A DNA stretch of 18,688 nucleotides from an uncultured Collinsella sp. (GTDB taxonomy: Bacteria > Actinomycetota > Coriobacteriia > Coriobacteriales > Coriobacteriaceae), in NCBI GenBank assembly GCA_900545835.1, contig URBB01000032.1, positions 1 to 18,688 on the forward strand, given 5' to 3'. Below the pieces are notes generated by a model. The model saw nothing but the letters and a program-made list of their open reading frames with translations. It had not been told where the DNA came from and ran no database searches. Below are positions 13,969-18,688 of the stretch, one piece after another. A program made the translations under genes and the position numbers. Position 1 is the first letter of the stretch; each line of letters opens with the position of its first letter.

Positions 13969-14847
13969 CTATTTGAGAAGTTGTGCCATGGCGTTGATGA
14001 ATTTTTGTACTTGGAGGGTGGGCTCGAGCGGGTAGTGCAGAAAGACCGGCACCTCTCGCCCGCACAGGAACGGCACGCCCACAAAGGCCGGGTGCACCCC
14101 CGACCACGCGCCGCAGGTGAGCACCGCGTCGCCCTTTTCCTCTGCCTCGTTAAAGAGCGCAAAGTCAAAGCTGTCCACGTCGATCACGTCAACGCCGCCG
14201 TCGGCCAGAAGGTCGATACGCAGGCTGTCCATTGCGTCGTTGCCGTGACGGAGCACGCGTAGGCGCATGCCCTCCAAGTCGGCGACCGTAATGCGATTCT
14301 TGCGCGCCAGCGGGCTCGTGCGCGGCAGGTCGATATAAAACGGCACGTTAACGATGCGGAGCTTTTGGCAGGCGTCGCCCCAGCGTGGGGTAGAAAAACT
14401 CGACTGCACTACATCCACCTCGCGGCCCAAGCTGCGCATGACGGTCTCGCGCTCGTCGTAGAGGTCGCTCACCGGCACGATCTCAAATCGCAGCGACGGT
14501 TCCAGATCGTGAATGTCCGACCACATCGACAGCGTCTGGCGCCCCGGACACATCATCGACACGCCCAGACGCACGGCCCCGCCATCGCCCGCCGCGCGTC
14601 GGGCACGGCGTAGCGCGTCCTCGGACTGCCGCATGATCGAACGTGCATCGTCCACCAGCAGAGCACCTGCCGGCGTCACCTTAACACCAGAATGCGAGCG
14701 CTCGAACAACGTAATGCCAAACTCGGCCTCGAAGCCCGACACCTGCTTGACGAGCGCCGGGGTCGACACGCGCAATTTTGCCGCCGCACGCGAGAAGCTT
14801 CCCAGCTCCGCGGCGGCCGATATGGCCTCGAGTCGTCGATCGTACAC
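13969..14847 (-). CDS. LysR-type transcriptional regulator
   Basis: DNA-binding regulator of 292 residues, probably a tetramer whose C-terminal periplasmic-binding-like domain senses a pathway metabolite. The N-terminal winged helix reads RRLEAISAAAELGSFSRAAA, then LRVSTPALVKQVSGFEAEFG and LFERSHSGVKVTPAG, the LysR pattern. The effector domain runs from about residue 80 onward (AVRLGVSMMCPG...). I chose the GTG at 14847 because GGGAG lies 6 nt upstream and the helix then starts at the usual place; an ATG at 14880 would add 11 residues and has no ribosome site. It is divergent from the SDR-MFS-oxidoreductase set, the classical layout for a LysR activator and its target operon. Between its stop and the GGDEF gene there are 43 bp of unassigned sequence. 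Confidence 0.92.
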   Translation of the reverse strand: MYDRRLEAISAAAELGSFSRAAAKLRVSTPALVKQVSGFEAEFGITLFERSHSGVKVTPAGALLVDDARSIMRQSEDALRRARRAAGDGGAVRLGVSMMCPGRQTLSMWSDIHDLEPSLRFEIVPVSDLYDERETVMRSLGREVDVVQSSFSTPRWGDACQKLRIVNVPFYIDLPRTSPLARKNRITVADLEGMRLRVLRHGNDAMDSLRIDLLADGGVDVIDVDSFDFALFNEAEEKGDAVLTCGAWSGVHPAFVGVPFLCGREVPVFLHYPLEPTLQVQKFINAMAQLLK

Positions 14848-14939
14848 GTCAATCTCCCGTTTTCGCGCCTGTGAACGCATGGCGCCACAGGGGGTCGTTT
14901 TGGCAGGTCACGCGCTCAATTGAGAAAAAACTGCATCGC

Positions 14940-14966
14940 ATAGTGTAAACCTACGGTTAACACTAT
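14940..14966. promoter_or_regulatory. Probable LysR operator between divergent genes
   Basis: ATAGTGTAAACC (14940-14951), TAC, GGTTAACACTAT (14955-14966): a 27-bp palindrome with one mismatch per arm pair. It contains T-N11-A type spacing as in LysR boxes and lies between the divergent lysR and SDR starts. Binding of the adjacent regulator is inferred, not shown. Confidence 0.6.
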
Positions 14967-15080
14967 TCTAACAAATATGCAATTCACCTGCGCAAATGCA
15001 AAGCATACGATAACCTGCGAAAACCACGTGGGTCGATTAATGGGAACGGCCCACAAGGAGGCACAAGAAGGGAAGTTCCT

Positions 15081-15962
15081 ATGAGCAACTGGCTTAAGCT
15101 CGAGGGCGATGTCTGCGCCGTGACCGGCGCACTCGGCGGCATGGGCGTCGAGATTTGCCGCGAGTTCGCCCGCAACGGCGCCAACGTCGTCCTGCTCGAT
15201 CTGGACGAGGAAAAGGTCAAGGCCGCGGCCGCCGACCTCGCCGCCGAGTTTGGCATCCACGCCGAGGGTTACAAGATGAACGCCACCGACGAGGCCGAGG
15301 TTCAGGCCGCCGTCGACGCCACCATCACCGACTTCGGCCGCGTCGACGTCCTCGTCAACACCGCCGGCATCCTGCGCTTCGCCGCCATGGAGGACCTGCC
15401 GCTGAGCGACTGGGAGCAGGTGCTCAACGTCAACCTCACCGGTTACTTCATCACCTCGCAGCGCTTTGGTCGCGAGATGATCAAGGCCGGCCAGGGCCGC
15501 CTGGTGCACATCTCGACCGTTGCCAGCCACTCCCCCGAGACGTTCTCGGGCGTGTACAGCTCCACCAAGGCCGGCGTCAACATGATGTCCAAGATGCTCG
15601 CCGCCGAGTGGGGCCCCTACGGCGTCCGCTCCAACTGCGTCGAGCCTTGCTTCGTTAAGACCCCGATGTCGGCCAACTTCTACGCCGACCCCGAGGTCGA
15701 AAAGAGCCGCAGCCGCCTGATCGCCACGCGCCGCATCGGCGAGGTCAGCGATATCGCCAACGCCGTCATGTTCCTGGCGTCCAAGCGCTCGGACTTTACC
15801 ACCGGCGACGCCATCAAGGTCGACGGCGGCTTCTCCAACATGATGGGCGACCTCACCGCCAAGCCCGGCGGCCGTCGCGCCTATGCCGACAACTACCTTA
15901 AGAACAAGGGTGTCGAGCTCTGGTCCGATGAGTCCGGCGTCGCCAAGCCGACTGACCAGTAA
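15081..15962 (+). CDS. SDR-family NAD-dependent dehydrogenase
   Basis: Cytoplasmic oxidoreductase of 293 residues acting on an alcohol or ketone, probably on a sugar, polyol or hydroxy-acid. The nucleotide motif TGALGGMG is at 15-22. An Asp after the second strand (LLDLDEE) favours NAD over NADP. NTAG, the Asn of LNVNLTGYF and Tyr159-SST-Lys163 are in place. The residue 13 before the Tyr, normally Ser, is Thr146 (ISTVAS); Ser145 adjoins it. About 40 extra residues after the usual end (NMMGDLTAKPGG ... KPTDQ) extend the C-terminus. AAGGGAAG precedes the ATG. It is first in a plus-strand set with an MFS transporter and a Gfo/Idh/MocA enzyme, divergent from a LysR regulator. The substrate is not identifiable. 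Confidence 0.92.
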   Translation: MSNWLKLEGDVCAVTGALGGMGVEICREFARNGANVVLLDLDEEKVKAAAADLAAEFGIHAEGYKMNATDEAEVQAAVDATITDFGRVDVLVNTAGILRFAAMEDLPLSDWEQVLNVNLTGYFITSQRFGREMIKAGQGRLVHISTVASHSPETFSGVYSSTKAGVNMMSKMLAAEWGPYGVRSNCVEPCFVKTPMSANFYADPEVEKSRSRLIATRRIGEVSDIANAVMFLASKRSDFTTGDAIKVDGGFSNMMGDLTAKPGGRRAYADNYLKNKGVELWSDESGVAKPTDQ

Positions 15963-15975
15963 ACCAACCTAACAG

Positions 15976-16005
15976 GGAGGCCCGCGGACACGCCCGCTCC
16001 TCCCC
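15976..16005 (+). promoter_or_regulatory. GC-rich hairpin between the SDR and MFS genes
   Basis: GGGAGG (15976-15981) pairs with CCTCCC (16000-16005), and GCGG/CCCGC bases inside extend the stem. There is no U-tract, so it is more likely an mRNA stabiliser or processing site within the operon than a terminator. It ends 22 bp before the MFS start. Confidence 0.4.
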
Positions 16006-16027
16006 CGTATCGATCAGAAAGAGTCCA

Positions 16028-17284
16028 ATGGCTTCCACCAACTCCAACAAGGGTCGCGCCGTCGTGCTTTCCGCCGCGTGCGTCACCATGTTCTTCATCA
16101 GCTCCATCGCGCTGTATTCCGTCGTGAGCAAGAACCTGCTCGCCGTCTACCCCGAGTGGTCCAGCGCTCTTACCTGGGCTTTCCCGGTCTTTCAGACCAT
16201 CATGGCCGTGACGGGCATCTTCGCCGGCCGCATCTCCGATAAGATCGGCCCGCGCAACGTCGTGATCGCCGCCGCCGTGTGCTACGGCCTGGGCTGGTTC
16301 ATGTCCGGCACCGTCACCGAGCCGTGGCAGTTCTACCTGTGGTTCTCGCTCGTCGCCGCCATCGGCAACGGCCTGGGCTACAACCCCGCGCTCACCACCG
16401 GCCAAAAGTGGTTCATCGACAAGAAGGGTCTCGCCTCCGGCATCACCCTGGCCGCTTCGACCGCCGGCCCCGCCGTGCTGTCCCCGGTGCTCGCCTCGCT
16501 GCTCATCCCGAGCCTGGGCATCTTTGGCGCCCTCAAGGCACTCGGCGTCATCTTCTTTGTGACGATCGCCGCCTCCGCCCTGTTCCTGAAGGCCCCCGAG
16601 GCCGGTTGGCTGCCCGAGGGCTTCGAGGCCCCCAAGGGCGGCGCACACGCCGGCACCTTCGGCGACCTCACCCCGGGCGAGATGGTTAAGACCCCGCGCT
16701 TCTGGGTCCTCATCGTCACCTTCGCCTTTGCCGCCACCGCGGGCACCCTGCTCGTGGGCAAGGTTGCCTCCATCGCCGCCGTCCAGCTCTTCGCCGACCC
16801 CACGAGCGCCGCGGCCGTCGCCCTCGGCGGCGTGGTCGTCTCCGTCAACACCTGCGCCAACCTGGTTGGCCGCCTGTCCTTTGGCCAGATCATCGACAAG
16901 CTCGGCGCCTACAAGTCGCTGCTCATCAGCCTTGTCGTCACCATCATCGCGCTCGTCATCATGTCGATGAGCTTTACGCAGGCCATGTTCTTTGTGGCGC
17001 TCGCCCTGCTCGGCTTTAGCTTTGGCGCCCTGCTCGTCATCTACCCGCCGCTCACCGGTGGCGCCTTTGGTACCAGCAACATCGGCGTCAACTACGGCAT
17101 CATGTTTTTGGGTTATGCCGCTTCCACCTGGATCAGCCAGCCCATCACCGCCGTGCTGTATCACGCCGAGGCTGGCAGCGCCGCCTACCAGCAGTCCTTC
17201 TACGGCGCCATCGTGATCGCCGCCATCGCCGTCGTGCTCACCGTCTACATGATGGTCTCCGACAGCAAGAAGAAGTCCGCCTAG
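16028..17284 (+). CDS. MFS transporter, OFA (oxalate/formate antiporter-like) type
   Basis: Inner-membrane transporter of 418 residues with about 12 hydrophobic segments, likely importing a carboxylate or related small molecule. The loop GRISDKIGPRNV between TM2 and TM3 is the major facilitator signature. GNGLGYNPALTTGQKWFIDKKGLASGITLAASTAGPAVLSP is spread over TM4-TM5 and is characteristic of OFA-like members (the GYNPALTTGQKWF and KGLASG stretches). The second half repeats the pattern (GQIIDKLGAYKSL). The start at 16028 has only a weak AGAAAGAG upstream; 65 bp with a hairpin separate it from the SDR gene. Its place between two dehydrogenase genes makes it the probable uptake system for their substrate. 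Relatives carry lactate, formate/oxalate or monocarboxylates; which applies here is unknown. Confidence 0.9.
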   Translation: MASTNSNKGRAVVLSAACVTMFFISSIALYSVVSKNLLAVYPEWSSALTWAFPVFQTIMAVTGIFAGRISDKIGPRNVVIAAAVCYGLGWFMSGTVTEPWQFYLWFSLVAAIGNGLGYNPALTTGQKWFIDKKGLASGITLAASTAGPAVLSPVLASLLIPSLGIFGALKALGVIFFVTIAASALFLKAPEAGWLPEGFEAPKGGAHAGTFGDLTPGEMVKTPRFWVLIVTFAFAATAGTLLVGKVASIAAVQLFADPTSAAAVALGGVVVSVNTCANLVGRLSFGQIIDKLGAYKSLLISLVVTIIALVIMSMSFTQAMFFVALALLGFSFGALLVIYPPLTGGAFGTSNIGVNYGIMFLGYAASTWISQPITAVLYHAEAGSAAYQQSFYGAIVIAAIAVVLTVYMMVSDSKKKSA

Positions 17285-17292
17285 TTTTACCG

Positions 17293-17323
17293 ATGCGGCA
17301 AAGGGACAGCCCCTTTGCCGCAT
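17293..17323. repeat. Short palindromic repeat, copy 4, inside the operon
   Basis: ATGCGGCAAAGGG (17293-17305) and CCCTTTGCCGCAT (17311-17323) are perfect 13-bp arms around ACAGC. Compared with copies 1-3 both arms carry the paired change GTGAC to GCGGC, so pairing is conserved while sequence changes. It lies between the MFS stop and the next ribosome site, where it could reduce downstream expression or stabilise the upstream mRNA. Confidence 0.8.
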
Positions 17324-17352
17324 TCCACCGCCACCAGTATTAAGGAGTCGAA

Positions 17353-18393
17353 ATGTCTGAGCTCAATCCCGTCCGCATTGCCGTTATCGGCGCCGGCGCC
17401 ATGGGCCGCAACCACATCCGCTTTGTCACCGAGGAGCCCGAGGCCGAACTCGTCGCCATCGCCGACGCCTTTGAGGGCGCCCGCGCCACGGCCGAGGCCG
17501 CCGGCGTGCCGTTTTATACCGATCCCGCCCAGATGATGGACGAGGTCAAGCCCGAGGCCGTCATCATCGCCACGCCCAACGACCTGCACCTGGGCGTTGC
17601 CCGCGAGGCTGTGAAGCGCAACATCGTGCCGCTGGTCGAAAAGCCGATCTCCAACGACCTCGAGGATGCCCAGGCCTTTGCCGCCGAGGCCGAGACCGCC
17701 GGCGTGCCCGTGCTCGTGGGCCAGCACCGTCGCCACAACCCCTTCGTCAACAAGGCCAAGGAGATCATCGAGTCCGGCGAGCTGGGCAAGCTCACCGTGT
17801 CGAGCTTCCACTACATGATTTATAAGAACGACGAGTACTTCGACGTCGAGTGGCGCCGCAAGAAGGGTGCCGGCCCGATCCTGGTCAACCTGGTGCACGA
17901 CGTCGACCTGCTCCGCTATCTGTTGGGCGAGCCCGTTGCCGTCCAGGGTATGCAGTCCAGCGCCGCCCGCGGTTTTGAGACCGAGGACTCCGCCGTGGTC
18001 AACGTCCGTTTTGCCGATGGCGCGCTTGCGAGCATGACCATCTCCGACGCCACCGCCAGCCCCTGGAACTGGGAGGCCACCGCTCGCGAGGACCCGCAGT
18101 ACCGTCCCTTCGACGCCGACGCCTACTTTATCGGCGGCACTAAGGGCGCCCTTTCGCTGCCCCGCCTGCACCAGTTCTCCTACGACGGCGCCTCCAACTG
18201 GCACAAGCCGCTGCAGATGGAGATCCCGGCCGTGGACCCGGCGCTGCCGCACAAGATGCAGCTCAAGCACTTTGTGAAGGTTGTCCGCCGCGAGGTCGAG
18301 CCCGTCGTGACCCCCGCCGACAACGTTAAGACGCTCACGCTTCTCAACGCCATCAAGGAGGCCGCCGAGACCGGCCAGCTCGTCGAGCTGTAA
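17353..18393 (+). CDS. Gfo/Idh/MocA-family oxidoreductase
   Basis: NAD(P)-dependent dehydrogenase of 346 residues acting on a sugar, inositol or similar polyhydroxy compound. The Rossmann motif GAGAMG is at 13-18, and the strand-end IADAFEG carries Asp, favouring NAD. ATPNDLH and VEKPIS (Glu96-Lys97-Pro98) are the family hallmark; Lys97 is the expected catalytic lysine. HDVDLLRYLLGEP supplies the downstream Asp/His region of the substrate site. AAGGAG lies 5 nt before the ATG. It is the third gene after the SDR and MFS genes, 68 bp from the latter, with a palindromic repeat in the gap, and is followed by a terminator. With the SDR it suggests a two-oxidation route, but the order of steps and substrate are unknown. 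Confidence 0.94.
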   Translation: MSELNPVRIAVIGAGAMGRNHIRFVTEEPEAELVAIADAFEGARATAEAAGVPFYTDPAQMMDEVKPEAVIIATPNDLHLGVAREAVKRNIVPLVEKPISNDLEDAQAFAAEAETAGVPVLVGQHRRHNPFVNKAKEIIESGELGKLTVSSFHYMIYKNDEYFDVEWRRKKGAGPILVNLVHDVDLLRYLLGEPVAVQGMQSSAARGFETEDSAVVNVRFADGALASMTISDATASPWNWEATAREDPQYRPFDADAYFIGGTKGALSLPRLHQFSYDGASNWHKPLQMEIPAVDPALPHKMQLKHFVKVVRREVEPVVTPADNVKTLTLLNAIKEAAETGQLVEL

Positions 18394-18466
18394 CGCCTTA
18401 AGAGCGGCCGCGGCAGAAACCCCATGCCGAGCCCCTCGGTCCGCCACAAATAAGCCCCTCTTCTTC

Positions 18467-18501
18467 GCCCCGCGAGCAGCCTCCTGCCCGCGGGGCTTTT
18501 T
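18467..18501 (+). terminator. Rho-independent terminator after the SDR-MFS-oxidoreductase operon
   Basis: GCCCCGCG (18467-18474) pairs perfectly with CGCGGGGC (18489-18496) around a 14-nt loop and is followed by TTTTT. It lies 74 nt after the last stop codon. Confidence 0.9.
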
Positions 18502-18532
18502 GCTACTTCGCCTACGACTTTTCTGATACGGG

Positions 18533-18578
18533 GGCCATTTTGCACCTCTGCTTGATTCGTTCGCCACGAAATGGGCCT
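18533..18578. repeat. Imperfect hairpin downstream of the terminator
   Basis: GGCCATTTTG (18533-18542) can pair with CGAAATGGGCC (18568-18578) with one bulge and one mismatch, around a 25-nt loop. The surrounding 18502-18614 has no gene I can support. It may be another interspersed repeat. Confidence 0.35.
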
Positions 18579-18614
18579 ATCTACTACGTTTAACCGATTA
18601 CCCTCAACCATGCC

Positions 18615-18656
18615 TAATTTCGCGAAATTAAAACCGACGCTCCTATAAGTTGTCAA
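18615..18656 (-). promoter_or_regulatory. Minus-strand promoter-like sequence overlapping a 16-bp perfect palindrome
   Basis: On the minus strand TTGACA (18656-18651) is followed after 18 bp by TTTAAT (18632-18627), five of six matches to TATAAT. TAATTTCGCGAAATTA (18615-18630) is a perfect palindrome overlapping that -10 box and the expected start, which would suit a repressor site. No gene is recognisable downstream on the minus strand, so the transcript, if any, would be non-coding or antisense to the oxidoreductase 3' end. Confidence 0.35.
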
Positions 18657-18668
18657 TAGGCAGTTTGC

Positions 18669-18680
18669 GGGAGCGCTCCC
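18669..18680. promoter_or_regulatory. LacI-family-type operator palindrome (CebR-like core)
   Basis: GGGAGCGCTCCC is a perfect 12-bp palindrome with the central CG typical of LacI/GalR-family operators. It equals the inner 12 bases of the CebR box known from Streptomyces (TGGGAGCGCTCCCA). It lies 8 bp from the window edge and probably controls a gene to the right. Confidence 0.5.
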
Positions 18681-18688
18681 TTCAATTC

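Noticed and set aside
15893..17323. Long minus-strand open frame (476 codons) opposite the OFA transporter
   Set aside because: Product is a low-complexity Gly/Asp/His-rich shadow of a high-GC gene; the plus strand encodes a clear 12-segment transporter.
17287..18567. Minus-strand frame of 426 codons opposite the Gfo/Idh/MocA gene
   Set aside because: Runs through the terminator and a palindromic repeat and has no ribosome site or domain.

Overview
The window is a high-GC, densely coded bacterial segment. Its protein types, codon use and the abundance of short palindromic repeats between genes suggest a gut actinobacterium of the Coriobacteriia, most likely Collinsella or a close relative. 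That placement is inferred from sequence style; no search was run. I see no rRNA, tRNA, CRISPR array, transposase or integrase. There are fourteen protein genes, one of them cut by the left edge.

Left part (1-4760): three minus-strand genes (a truncated amino-acid-type ABC substrate-binding lipoprotein, a LacX-type aldose 1-epimerase, and an unrecognised single-pass membrane protein with an acidic cytoplasmic N-terminus) face a plus-strand pair, an MFS efflux transporter and a low-molecular-weight protein tyrosine phosphatase. Middle (4761-8078): a lower-GC AAA ATPase with a C-terminal PD-(D/E)XK-like end (DUF4143 type) lies between two copies of one palindromic repeat and has a three-copy 33-bp direct repeat upstream. 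Next to it, a PdxK/PdxY/ThiD-like kinase and a TIGR04076-like Cys/His protein form a translationally overlapping pair. A 449-bp gene-free stretch follows, with several hairpins and a promoter/operator.

Central operon (8079-12301): a MarR regulator and two ABC exporter half-transporters, each start overlapping the previous stop. The two nucleotide-binding domains are complementary (one consensus and one degenerate ATP site), which is the signature of a heterodimeric exporter. A strong promoter overlaps an inverted repeat just upstream, so MarR probably represses its own operon.

Right part: after a repeat-rich gap (a long hairpin, a terminator and an exact 62-bp-period array of alternating inverted half-sites) come a membrane diguanylate cyclase (GGDEF) and a LysR-type regulator divergent from a three-gene plus-strand set: SDR dehydrogenase, OFA-type MFS transporter and Gfo/Idh/MocA oxidoreductase. 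This looks like an inducible import-and-oxidise pathway for an unidentified hydroxylated or carboxylated substrate. The right end holds a terminator and a LacI-family-like palindrome (CebR-like core) that probably controls a gene beyond the window.

The most unusual feature is the density of repeats: at least six distinguishable palindromic families between genes, including three copies of a large nested hairpin (about 82-98 nt) that I cannot name.
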